From Betaproteobacteria bacterium (lineage in GTDB: Bacteria > Pseudomonadota > Gammaproteobacteria > Burkholderiales > SG8-41): a stretch of 14,770 nt of DNA. Both the position numbers and the translations under genes were made by a program. Numbering within the stretch: the stretch's first letter is position 1; every line of letters begins with the position of its first letter. Below are positions 7,278 through 13,659 of the stretch, in pieces. The DNA lies in contig JACOVL010000073.1 of NCBI GenBank assembly GCA_016177355.1, positions 1 through 14,770 on the forward strand, read 5' to 3'. The notes under the pieces are model-generated. The model worked only from the letters and a program-made list of their open reading frames with translations, did no database searches and was not told where the DNA came from.

Positions 7278-8537
7278 ATGGGAAATAACACGGCCGACAT
7301 GCAGGAAAGGCCGGCGCCGTTTTTCGACGGCGGCAATCCCGGTTCCCTGCTCAGGCTGTTCAGCCTGCTTTCCGTGCTGTCGGTCGTGATAATCCTGCTG
7401 CTGGTGGGTTACGGGGTCTATCGCATCTACAGCCATGAGATGATCCGGGAGGCGGAGCAAGCCGCGGTCGCCGTCGGCGAGGCGATCTTCGCGCAGGAGC
7501 ACCGGGTGCTGCTCGCAGACGACGCCGGCGACAGCATGCGAATACAGGTGGCGCGTGAGAACTTCGCGGGGCTGGATGAACGGATGCGCAACTACCTGCG
7601 CCCGTTCCACATCTTTAAAATCAAGGTTTTCTCGCGCGACGGAGCAATCGCCTACAGCACCGATCATACGATCATCGGTCAGGTCGACAGCGGCAACGCC
7701 AAGCTCGAGCGGGTGCTGCGGTCGGGCGAGGTGATATCCAACCTCGAAAGCAAGGATGAGGTGCGCGACCTGGCCGGAGAGCAGCGCTTCGACGCGGATG
7801 TCGTGGAGACGTACCTGCCGATCAGGGCGGCCGGCAGAATCGTCGGCAGTTTTGAAGTTTATGTGGATGTGACTCCGACGCGCGCGCGTATTTTCAATGC
7901 GCTCGTGTTGTCGGCCGCAGTGCTGTTTTCGGTGCTGGTGGCGGTGTTTGCGAGCCTCTACGTGTTGATGAGGAAGGGCGCGCTGGAACTCAAGACGGCA
8001 CAGGACGAATTGCGCAAGCTGGCCTCCACCGATGTACTGACCGGACTGTTCAACCGGAGATATGTGATGACGCGGGCCAGCGAGGAGTACTCGAGAGTCC
8101 GCCGCGAACGGAGCAGGCGCGAGAACAGCGGCAACATCAGCAACATCAGCTTTATCATGGCTGACCTCGACCATTTCAAGCGGATCAATGATAGCCACGG
8201 GCATCTCGTGGGCGACGAAATCCTGCGCGCCGTGTCCGCGAGGCTGCGCAGCGTCGCCAGAAACTACGACATCATCGGTCGTTACGGGGGCGAGGAATTC
8301 TTGATCGTGCTGCCGAATTCCGACCTGAAAGATGCGAAGCTCGCCGCGGAGCGCATGCGACGGGAAGTCGAGAGCGCACCCGTCAACGTGGGCGCGAACG
8401 CTTTCAAAGTTACGGTGAGCTTGGGGGTGGCGTGCTCCGTTCCCGGCGACGCGGACGAGTTTGCCGCCATTGCTCGCGCCGACCAGGCTTTGTACAAGGC
8501 TAAAGCTGAAGGCCGTAACCGGATGGCCTGGATCTGA
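7278..8537 (+). CDS. Membrane diguanylate cyclase with periplasmic sensor domain (GGDEF)
   Basis: Predicted to make cyclic di-GMP from two GTP. It has 419 residues from the ATG at 7278; a GTG at 7263 in the same frame would add five. One membrane helix lies near 25-48. A periplasmic region follows (about 50-205) with a pattern like a Cache/PDC sensor fold (KIKVFSRDGAIAYSTD). A second membrane helix lies near 206-231. The GGDEF domain fills the rest. The catalytic signature is GGEEF (337-341) in RYGGEEF, and the metal and substrate motif ADLDHFKRIND is intact. An inhibitory-site RxxD (RNYD, 328-331) lies five residues before GGEEF, suggesting product feedback. The ligand sensed is unknown. No EAL domain is present. 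A tandem 9-bp duplication gives NISNIS in a slightly long loop. The gene follows secA by 37 bp; a functional link is not evident. Confidence 0.93.
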   Translation: MGNNTADMQERPAPFFDGGNPGSLLRLFSLLSVLSVVIILLLVGYGVYRIYSHEMIREAEQAAVAVGEAIFAQEHRVLLADDAGDSMRIQVARENFAGLDERMRNYLRPFHIFKIKVFSRDGAIAYSTDHTIIGQVDSGNAKLERVLRSGEVISNLESKDEVRDLAGEQRFDADVVETYLPIRAAGRIVGSFEVYVDVTPTRARIFNALVLSAAVLFSVLVAVFASLYVLMRKGALELKTAQDELRKLASTDVLTGLFNRRYVMTRASEEYSRVRRERSRRENSGNISNISFIMADLDHFKRINDSHGHLVGDEILRAVSARLRSVARNYDIIGRYGGEEFLIVLPNSDLKDAKLAAERMRREVESAPVNVGANAFKVTVSLGVACSVPGDADEFAAIARADQALYKAKAEGRNRMAWI

Positions 8538-8595
8538 CATATCCGCCATGCTCACAGCGCAAGATGCGACTGCGTATGACGGCTCTCCAGCACGA

Positions 8596-8601
8596 TATAA
8601 T
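8596..8601 (+). promoter_or_regulatory. Perfect -10 box, likely promoter of argJ
   Basis: TATAAT occurs 35 bp before the argJ start in the 99-bp spacer after the diguanylate cyclase gene. No good -35 box lies at 17 bp; CGTATG is at 8573-8578. The best TTGACA-like core is ATGACG (8576-8581), which is too close. A start near 8608 would give a leader of about 30 nt. The -10 match is exact; the promoter call is inference. Confidence 0.5.
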
Positions 8602-8636
8602 CGCCGCTCTGATTGATCTTAAAGCGGATGGCTGTC

Positions 8637-9875
8637 ATGGCGGTGAATCTGTCGGCTCCGACGCCGGCATCGTTGTCTCCCGTGAAAGGTGTGGTTCTCG
8701 GTGTTGCGGAGGTGGGGATCCGCACGCCCGGTCGCAAGGACTTGTTGGTGATCAGGCTCGAAGAGGGCGCGCGGGTGGCCGGCGTGTTCACGCAGAACCG
8801 CTTCTGCGCCGCGCCGGTGGTGGTGGCGCGCCAGCACCTCACTCTGCTCGATCCGGAGGCTTCGATCCGGGCGCTGGTGGTGAACACAGGATGCGCCAAC
8901 GCCGGCACCGGCAAGGAAGGCATCGCCGGCGCGCGCCGGACTTGCTCCGAACTGGCGCGGCTCCTCGGCTGCTCGGCGGCGCAGGTCCTGCCGTTCTCGA
9001 CCGGGGTGATCATGGAGCCGCTGCCGGTGGAGAAAATCACCGCCGGGCTGCCGGCGTGTCTTGCGAACCTGCGCGAGGACAACTGGTTCGCGGCGGCGCA
9101 GGCGATCATGACCACCGACACCGTGCCGAAAGGCGCGTCGCGCCGCTTCACGGTGGGAAGCGCCACGGTCACCATCACCGGCATCGCCAAGGGCGCCGGC
9201 ATGATCCATCCCAACCTGGCGACGATGTTGGGCTTCATCGCCACCGACGCGAAGGTGTCCCTGCCCGCGCTGCGCGCGGCGGCGGCCCACAGCGCGCGGC
9301 GCTCGTTCAACTGCATCACCGTGGACGGGGACACCTCGACCAACGACTCGTTCATGCTGATCGCGACCGGGCGCGCGGACATGCGGGAGCTCGCCGATGC
9401 GAAGGATGCTGGCCATGTGGCGCTGGCGGACGGCATCAGCGCGGTGGCTGTGGAACTCGCGCAGGCGATCGTCCGCGATGGCGAGGGCGCGACCAAATTC
9501 ATCACCATCCGCGTGGAAGGCGGGCGCAAGGACGAGGAGAGCCGCAGGGTGGCTTACGCCATCGCGCATTCGCCGCTGGTCAAGACCGCGTTCTTCGCCT
9601 CCGACCCCAATCTGGGGCGCATCCTCGCCGCCGTCGGCAACGCCGGCATTTCCGACCTGGCGGCCGACAAGATCGATCTCTATCTGGACGAGGTGCCGGT
9701 GGCGAAGAACGGCGGTCGCCACCCCGGCTATCAGGAGGCCGACGGGAGCCGCGTGATGAAGAAGCCCGAGATCACCATACGGGTCGTGCTCAACCGGGGA
9801 TCGGCCGCCGCAACGGTCTGGACTTGCGATCTGTCCCATGATTACGTCACCATCAACGCCGAGTACCGGACATGA
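8637..9875 (+). CDS. argJ: Bifunctional ornithine acetyltransferase / N-acetylglutamate synthase ArgJ
   Basis: Transfers the acetyl group from N-acetylornithine to glutamate, recycling it in arginine synthesis; bifunctional forms also use acetyl-CoA. It has 412 residues, normal for the family. The proenzyme cleaves itself before a threonine nucleophile, seen here as Thr196 in HPNLATMLGFIATDA. Other family blocks are NTGCANAGTG, the oxyanion region PFSTGVIMEPLP, TVDGDTSTNDS and FASDPNLGRI. The start is ATG at 8637 (MAVNLSAPTP), which matches how betaproteobacterial ArgJ proteins begin. ATG at 8628 and TTG at 8613 are in frame but add non-homologous residues. The last base pairs overlap the next gene as ATGA, suggesting coupled translation. 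The C-terminus (VTINAEYRT) is typical. Whether it keeps the acetyl-CoA activity cannot be told from sequence. Confidence 0.97.
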   Translation: MAVNLSAPTPASLSPVKGVVLGVAEVGIRTPGRKDLLVIRLEEGARVAGVFTQNRFCAAPVVVARQHLTLLDPEASIRALVVNTGCANAGTGKEGIAGARRTCSELARLLGCSAAQVLPFSTGVIMEPLPVEKITAGLPACLANLREDNWFAAAQAIMTTDTVPKGASRRFTVGSATVTITGIAKGAGMIHPNLATMLGFIATDAKVSLPALRAAAAHSARRSFNCITVDGDTSTNDSFMLIATGRADMRELADAKDAGHVALADGISAVAVELAQAIVRDGEGATKFITIRVEGGRKDEESRRVAYAIAHSPLVKTAFFASDPNLGRILAAVGNAGISDLAADKIDLYLDEVPVAKNGGRHPGYQEADGSRVMKKPEITIRVVLNRGSAAATVWTCDLSHDYVTINAEYRT

Positions 9876-10759
9876 CCGACGCCGCCAAGCTCATCCGGCA
9901 GGCCGAAACGCTGCTCGCGCGGCTGGAGCGGCGGCTGCCCGCCGAGACGCCTGCCACCGACTGGGGCGCCTCCATCGCCTTCCGCTGGCGCGAGAAGAAC
10001 GGCCGCGGCGTCATCGAGCCGGTCAGGCACGTGCACCGCATTGCGCTCCGCGACTTGCAGGGGATAGACGCCCAGAAAGCGCTGGTCGAGCAGAACACGC
10101 GACAGTTCGTCGCGGGCTATCCCGCCAATAACGTGCTGTTGACCGGCGCGCGCGGCACCGGAAAGTCCTCTCTCATCAAGGCGTTGCTCAACAAGTACGC
10201 CGGCAAGGGGCTGCGGCTGATCGAAGTCGAGAAGCACGACCTGGTGGACCTGCCCGATATCGTGGACCGCATCGCCGAGCGCCCCGAGCGCTTCGTCCTG
10301 TACTGCGACGACCTCTCGTTCGAGGCCGACGAACCGGGTTTCAAGGCGCTCAAGGTGGTGCTGGACGGATCGATCGCCGCGGCCTCGGACAACTGCGTCA
10401 TTTACGCCACCTCCAACCGGCGCCACCTGATGCCGGAGTACATGCAGGAGAACCTGGATTACAAGCATGTCGGAGAGGAGATCCACCCGAGCGAAACGTC
10501 GGAGGAGAAAATATCGCTGTCCGAGCGCTTTGGCGTGTGGGCTTCTTTCTACCCCTTCGACCAGGACGACTATCTCAGGATCGTCGCGGTGTGGCTCGAG
10601 CACTTCAAGACGCCGGGCGTCCGTTCCGGTGAGGTGCAGCGCGCTGCGCTGCAGTGGGCGCTTCAGCGCGGCTCGCGCAGCGGCCGCGTCGCGTGGCAGT
10701 TCGCGCGCGACTGGGCAGGGAAGGCAAGGATGAAGGCGGAAGGCGAAAGGCGGAAGTGA
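9872..10759 (+). CDS. AAA+ ATPase of the DUF815 family, role unknown
   Basis: ATP-binding protein of 295 residues. Visible AAA+ elements are Walker A GARGTGKS (92-99), a Walker B-like FVLYCDDLSF with Asp146 and Asp147, sensor-1 Asn182 in YATSNRRHL, and a likely arginine finger in SLSERFG (Arg219). Residues 30-80 contain the family's WREKNGRGVIEPVRHVHRI region. The specific cellular role of DUF815 ATPases is not established as far as I know. The ATG overlaps the argJ stop by 4 bp, and the stop overlaps the next start by 4 bp, so it is probably made together with ArgJ and the Nudix fusion protein. The final residues (about 285-295, KARMKAEGERRK-like) are encoded by a heptad repeat array. They look like an added tail rather than part of the fold. 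Confidence 0.9.
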   Translation: MTDAAKLIRQAETLLARLERRLPAETPATDWGASIAFRWREKNGRGVIEPVRHVHRIALRDLQGIDAQKALVEQNTRQFVAGYPANNVLLTGARGTGKSSLIKALLNKYAGKGLRLIEVEKHDLVDLPDIVDRIAERPERFVLYCDDLSFEADEPGFKALKVVLDGSIAAASDNCVIYATSNRRHLMPEYMQENLDYKHVGEEIHPSETSEEKISLSERFGVWASFYPFDQDDYLRIVAVWLEHFKTPGVRSGEVQRAALQWALQRGSRSGRVAWQFARDWAGKARMKAEGERRK

Positions 10760-10803
10760 AACCTGCCCCCCGACCTTCAGCCCCAAGCTTTCATCCCTCA
10801 AGC
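10720..10803. repeat. Degenerate heptanucleotide repeat array across the DUF815/Nudix junction
   Basis: From 10727 to 10754 there are four consecutive 7-mers fitting AGGNNRA (AGGATGA first, AGGCGGA second and fourth), with a shorter GAAGGCA piece before them. From 10776 to 10803 there are four 7-mers in one register, two of them TTCAGCC and TTCATCC, the reverse-complement type. GGATGAA at 10728 pairs exactly with TTCATCC at 10790, so the two halves could fold on each other. The array encodes the DUF815 tail and the first residues of the next protein, and supplies the purine-rich ribosome-binding region. A related array lies at 13321. Confidence 0.65.
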
Positions 10804-11733
10804 CGCGTAGAAGTTGTGGCGGCTGTCGTCCAACGCCCGGACGGCAGCTTTCTCCTCGGGCAGCGCCCCGCCGGCAAGGCCTACGCCGGCTACTGGGAAT
10901 TTCCCGGGGGCAAGATCGAGCCGAACGAGGCGCCGCTTGCGGCGCTCGGGCGCGAGCTATGCGAGGAGCTCGGCATCGGCGTCGAATGCGCCTATCCGTG
11001 GCTTACCCGCGATTACGATTACGCGCATGCCGCCGTGCGCCTGCGTTTTTTCCGGGTGGTCAGATGGGCGGGCGAACTGCGCGGAAGGGAAAACCAGCGC
11101 TTTGCCTGGCAGTCGCCGGCTGCGATCGAGGTCGAGCCATTGCTGCCGGCCAACGCCCCGATACTGCGCGCGTTGAGGCTGCCGCCGATCTACGCTATCA
11201 GCAACGCCGCTGAATTGGGCGGGCAGGAGTTTCTGCGGCGGCTCGATCAGGCGCTCGCCCGCGGACTTAGGCTGCTGCAGGTGCGCGAGAAGCAACTCCC
11301 GACAGAAAAGCTGCGCCGCTACGCCGGCGAGGCGGTGCGCATCGCACGCGCCCATGGTGCGCGCGTGCTGGTGAACAACGATGTCGAGCTGGCGCAAAGC
11401 ATAGGCGCCGACGGCGTGCATCTCACCGCCGCGCAACTCGGGCAGCTCACCCTGCGCCCGGCGCTCGAGCTGGTCGGTGCCTCGTGCCACGACGCCGATG
11501 AGCTCGCGCGCGCGCAGGCGCTGGGGGCGGACTTCGTGGTGCTGGGGCCGGTGCAGCCCACGCCCAGCCATCCCGGCGCGGCGGGCATGGGATGGGAAAA
11601 ATTCGCGGCGCTGCTGCGGGACTGCACTTTGCCGGTCTACGCGCTCGGGGGAATGCGGCCGCCGGACCTGGAAACGGCGTGGCGGGCCGGCGCGCACGGC
11701 ATCGGCATGATGCGCGGCGCTTGGCCGGCCTGA
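10756..11733 (+). CDS. Nudix hydrolase fused to a thiamine-phosphate-synthase-like domain
   Basis: Two-domain protein of 325 residues. Residues about 17-140 are a MutT-like Nudix domain with the complete box GX5EX7REUXEEXGU (Gly52 to Ile74), preceded by GYWEFPGGK; such enzymes hydrolyse nucleoside triphosphates such as oxidised dGTP. Residues about 143-323 resemble ThiE/TenI (LLQVREK, VLVNNDVELA, DGVHL, GASCHDADE, VVLGPVQPT, YALGGM). The ThiE-type TxTK is replaced by TPSHP, and the acidic pair after GVHL is missing, so true thiamine phosphate synthesis is doubtful. The fusion is a known betaproteobacterial arrangement whose second-domain role I cannot name. The start is GTG at 10756, overlapping the DUF815 stop by 4 bp with AAAGG at 10746-10750. 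The first 16 residues are repeat-encoded and homology begins at VEVVAAVV. A longer in-frame ATG at 10654 overlaps DUF815 deeply and is not favoured. Confidence 0.88.
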   Translation: MKPAPRPSAPSFHPSSRVEVVAAVVQRPDGSFLLGQRPAGKAYAGYWEFPGGKIEPNEAPLAALGRELCEELGIGVECAYPWLTRDYDYAHAAVRLRFFRVVRWAGELRGRENQRFAWQSPAAIEVEPLLPANAPILRALRLPPIYAISNAAELGGQEFLRRLDQALARGLRLLQVREKQLPTEKLRRYAGEAVRIARAHGARVLVNNDVELAQSIGADGVHLTAAQLGQLTLRPALELVGASCHDADELARAQALGADFVVLGPVQPTPSHPGAAGMGWEKFAALLRDCTLPVYALGGMRPPDLETAWRAGAHGIGMMRGAWPA

Positions 11734-11744
11734 CGGCCGGTCAG
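11721..11744 (+). other. Hairpin over the stop codon of the Nudix/ThiE gene
   Basis: CCGGCC (11725-11730) and GGCCGG (11735-11740) form a perfect stem with loop TGAC, extended by a few weaker pairs outward. The loop contains the TGA stop. No T-run follows, so it is not a standard intrinsic terminator. It could slow transcription or protect an mRNA end before the TPR gene. Confidence 0.4.
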
Positions 11745-11751
11745 CTCGATC

Positions 11752-12405
11752 ATGGCGCGGATTTTTTCGTTGCTTTTCGCCGCGTTCCTGGCGCTCGCCG
11801 CCGCCGCCCAGCCGCCATACCCCGAGATCACGACACGGGCCGCGGCGCTCGAGGCGCTCGAGCATGCCGATGCCCGCCACCGCCTCGCCGGCGTCGTCTA
11901 TATCGGGCGCACCGGCCTCGCCGCCGACGGGCCGCTGCTGGTGAAACGCCTCTCCGACAGGGATCCTCTCGTGCGCGAGCTGGCCGAAGCGGGCGTCTGG
12001 CTGGTGTGGGGCCGCTCGGGCGACGCCGAGACCGACCACTTGCTCGCCGCCGGCGCCGAAGAGATGCGCGCCGGCCGCTACCCGCGGGCGATCGGGATTT
12101 TCAGCGAGGTGATAAAGCGCAGTCCGGACTTTGCCGAGGGCTGGAACAAGCGCGCGACCGCGTATTACCTCGCCGGCGACCTGTACAAGTCGCTTGCCGA
12201 CTGCGACGAGGTGATGAAGAGAAACCCGCAGCACTTCGGCGCACTGTCGGGCTACGGGCAGATCTACGTCCGCCTGGAGGAGCACGAGAAGGCGATCGAC
12301 TACTTCCGGCGCGCGCTCGCGGCGAATCCGAACCTGACCGATCTGGAGACCGTCATCCGGAGCCTCGAGGAGCTGGTGCGCGAGCGGCGAAGGCGCTCGA
12401 TCTAG
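11752..12405 (+). CDS. Exported HEAT/TPR repeat protein, function unknown
   Basis: Protein of 217 residues with a clear N-terminal signal peptide (MARIFSLLFAAFLALAAAA, likely cut after about residue 19). Residues about 30-90 look like one or two HEAT-type helical repeats (LVKRLSDRDPLVRELAEAGVW). Residues about 98-200 hold three tetratricopeptide repeats, including the family-typical GWNKRATAYY and HFGALSGYGQIY. The C-terminus is basic (RERRRRS). TPR domains bind other proteins, so a periplasmic scaffold or assembly role is plausible, but no function can be assigned. The family is widespread in proteobacteria as far as I recall. It lies 18 bp after the Nudix/ThiE gene and is probably last in the argJ operon. 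No good ribosome-binding site precedes the ATG; a stable hairpin lies just upstream. Confidence 0.88.
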   Translation: MARIFSLLFAAFLALAAAAQPPYPEITTRAAALEALEHADARHRLAGVVYIGRTGLAADGPLLVKRLSDRDPLVRELAEAGVWLVWGRSGDAETDHLLAAGAEEMRAGRYPRAIGIFSEVIKRSPDFAEGWNKRATAYYLAGDLYKSLADCDEVMKRNPQHFGALSGYGQIYVRLEEHEKAIDYFRRALAANPNLTDLETVIRSLEELVRERRRRSI

Positions 12406-12675
12406 GGCTGCGGAAACAGTGATGACTGGCGAGTGACGTACGCAATACCACGCGCCCCTATTCGCGTGGAAGTGTCCGGCCGAAAAGCCTTTCGTTGTTC
12501 TCCGGGAATATGCGCAGCGGAAGACCAGCGGATTAAACCCTGGCCAGCTCCTGTTCGACTATGAAGTAAAGGCCTGACCTTGGAGCACTGGAGCATGCTT
12601 TCACGACGCTCGTTAGGCTTTCGAGTCAACGCCCAGTGTCCTGGCGCGTTGCCTTCCCAGAGGAGCCTGCGTTCT
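12406..12675. other. 270-bp stretch without a recognisable gene
   Basis: No supported coding frame on either strand; the open frame on the minus strand here is an unrecognised shadow. One perfect 7-bp stem, CCACGCG (12448-12454) and CGCGTGG (12463-12469) with an 8-nt loop, is not followed by a T-run. No convincing promoter for the following gene is visible. The base composition looks less G+C-rich than the flanking core genes. It may be the left part of inserted accessory DNA, or the remains of it. Confidence 0.6.
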
Positions 12676-13266
12676 ATGTCTGCCGGGAAAAGCCATGTCG
12701 AAGAATCACTCGAGCCACTGATCTTCACGATCCGCGGGCACCGTGTCATTCTGGACGCGGATCTCGCGCGGCTATACGGCGTGACGACGAAGCGCCTCAA
12801 CGAGGCGACGAAGCGCAACCGCCAACGCTTTCCCGACGATTTTGCATTCCAGCTCACGCTCGGCGAGCTGACCGCTTTAAGGTCGCGATTTGCGACCTTA
12901 AATCTACAACCATCTGATTCCAATACCGAAAAATCGAACTGGTCGCAGTTTGCGACCAGTTCCAGCCGCCACCGCGGCGCGGTTTACCGGCCGTGGGCAT
13001 TTACCGAGCACGGCGCATTGATGGCGGCAAACATCCTGCGCAGCGGACATGCCGTGCAAATGAGTATCTACGTGATCCGCGCGTTCGTGCGGCTGCGCGA
13101 GCAGATTGCGGCCAATGAGGCCATCCTCAAGCGTCTGGCTGAAATCGATAAGACCCTGCTTAGGCAAGACGTCTCGCTACGCGACATTTACCGCAAGCTC
13201 CTGCCGTTGCTGCAACCCTCGCCGGAACCGCCGAAACGGCGGATCGGATTCATTTCCGACGACTGA
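12676..13266 (+). CDS. ORF6N-domain DNA-binding protein (phage antirepressor-like)
   Basis: Protein of 196 residues. The ORF6N domain spans about 13-120: FTIRGHRVILDADLARLYGVTTKRLNEATKRN, continuing to FPDDFAFQL and then RPWAFTEHGALMAANIL. ORF6N domains occur in phage and mobile-element regulators and are thought to bind DNA. The C-terminal part (about 130-180) is helical and coiled-coil-like (VRLREQIAANEAILKRLAEID). Between the two conserved halves, residues 67-100 are longer than usual and contain two related peptides, LRSRFATL and NWSQFATS, each encoded by a perfect palindrome. The start is ATG at 12676, with AGAGGAG 10 nt upstream; the upstream extension to 12580 has no homology. No phage genes surround it, so it is an isolated accessory gene between core operons. 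Its target is unknown. Confidence 0.85.
   Translation: MSAGKSHVEESLEPLIFTIRGHRVILDADLARLYGVTTKRLNEATKRNRQRFPDDFAFQLTLGELTALRSRFATLNLQPSDSNTEKSNWSQFATSSSRHRGAVYRPWAFTEHGALMAANILRSGHAVQMSIYVIRAFVRLREQIAANEAILKRLAEIDKTLLRQDVSLRDIYRKLLPLLQPSPEPPKRRIGFISDD
12876..12902. repeat. Perfect palindrome 1 inside the ORF6N gene
   Basis: TTTAAGGTCGC (12876-12886), loop GATTT, GCGACCTTAAA (12892-12902): 11-bp perfect arms. It lies in the reading frame and encodes about residues 67-76. It shares GGTCGC-N2-TTTGCGACC with the second palindrome exactly 60 bp downstream. Confidence 0.9.
12936..12962. repeat. Perfect palindrome 2 inside the ORF6N gene
   Basis: GAACTGGTCGC (12936-12946), loop AGTTT, GCGACCAGTTC (12952-12962): 11-bp perfect arms and 27 bp in all, the same size as the first. 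It encodes about residues 87-96 in the same codon phase. The outer arm sequence differs from the first copy but is compensated on both sides, so the pairing is kept while the bases differ. Confidence 0.9.
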
Positions 13267-13320
13267 CGCTCCCGGCCGTGCTGCGCGATTCTCACCCCGT
13301 ACTCCTCGCGGAGCAGGCCC

Positions 13321-13348
13321 TTCTGCCTTCATCCTTCTGCCTTGACCG
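13321..13348. repeat. Second heptanucleotide repeat array
   Basis: Three consecutive 7-mers, TTCTGCC (13321), TTCATCC (13328) and TTCTGCC (13335), are followed by a degenerate TTGACCG. The unit TTCATCC also occurs in the array at 10720-10803. It lies 54 bp past the ORF6N stop in the convergent spacer. Confidence 0.65.
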
Positions 13349-13367
13349 TACAGTCCCCTCGTGGGGC

Positions 13368-13407
13368 CTGGTAACTTGCTCTTGCGCGCCCAAGAGAAAG
13401 TCACCAG
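13368..13407. repeat. 40-bp imperfect inverted repeat in the convergent spacer
   Basis: CTGGTAACTTGCTCTTG (13368-13384), loop CGCGCC, CAAGAGAAAGTCACCAG (13391-13407): 15 of 17 positions pair as DNA. In a minus-strand transcript one of the two mismatches becomes a G-U pair. It resembles dispersed REP-like palindromes of proteobacteria and may end transcription from either side, although no T-run follows on either strand. Confidence 0.6.
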
Positions 13408-13420
13408 CCCTTCAGGGCTG
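13405..13420. repeat. Short hairpin next to the inverted repeat
   Basis: CAGCCC (13405-13410) and GGGCTG (13415-13420) pair across TTCA. It overlaps the preceding inverted repeat by three bases, so the two cannot both form fully. On the minus strand it is the first hairpin after the yacG stop, 27 nt away, but it has no T-run. Confidence 0.5.
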
Positions 13421-13446
13421 AACCCGAATTATGGGGCGCGGGAAAT

Positions 13447-13659
13447 TCAGGGTGCGGCCGGCGGTTCGCCCGGCGCAGCGTCCTCGGGTTGGTCGTTCGA
13501 CTCCGTAACCGGCACCCGGTACTTCTCCGTGGCCCACGCGCCGAGGTCGATCAGCTTGCAGCGCTCGGAGCAGAACGGCCGGTACGCGTTCGCCTCCACC
13601 CATTCGACGGGCTTGCCGCAGCGGGGGCAGGAAACCACGCGGGCCGTGGCGCTCGTCAC
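13447..13659 (-). CDS. yacG: DNA gyrase inhibitor YacG (zinc-binding)
   Basis: Small protein of 70 residues that in E. coli binds GyrB and blocks DNA binding by gyrase. Four cysteines for one zinc ion are present: Cys11 and Cys14 (SCPRCGKPVEW), Cys30 and Cys34 (FCSERCKLIDLGAW). The sequence RPFCSERCKLIDLGAW is highly typical of the family. The tail (51-70) is acidic and proline-rich. The start is GTG at 13659, overlapping the zapD stop by 4 bp (GTGA), which implies translational coupling with zapD. The same frame runs open far upstream through zapD, but that part is a shadow. The call is firm by motif and neighbour order (coaE-zapD-yacG). Confidence 0.93.
   Translation of the reverse strand: MTSATARVVSCPRCGKPVEWVEANAYRPFCSERCKLIDLGAWATEKYRVPVTESNDQPEDAAPGEPPAAP

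Noticed and set aside
4997..7336. 779-residue minus-strand frame opposite secA
   Set aside because: Leu/Val/Asp-rich shadow typical of the antisense of a G+C-rich gene; secA is certain on the plus strand.
12560..12584. Sequence around GTAAAGGCCTGACC as a remnant of a RAYT or small insertion element end
   Set aside because: It reminds me of motifs seen in proteobacterial intergenic repeats, but there is no second copy, inverted partner or transposase in the window.
12676..13266. ORF6N gene as part of a prophage or a new defence system
   Set aside because: No integrase, capsid, nuclease, toxin or other partner gene is adjacent; both flanks are core chromosome.
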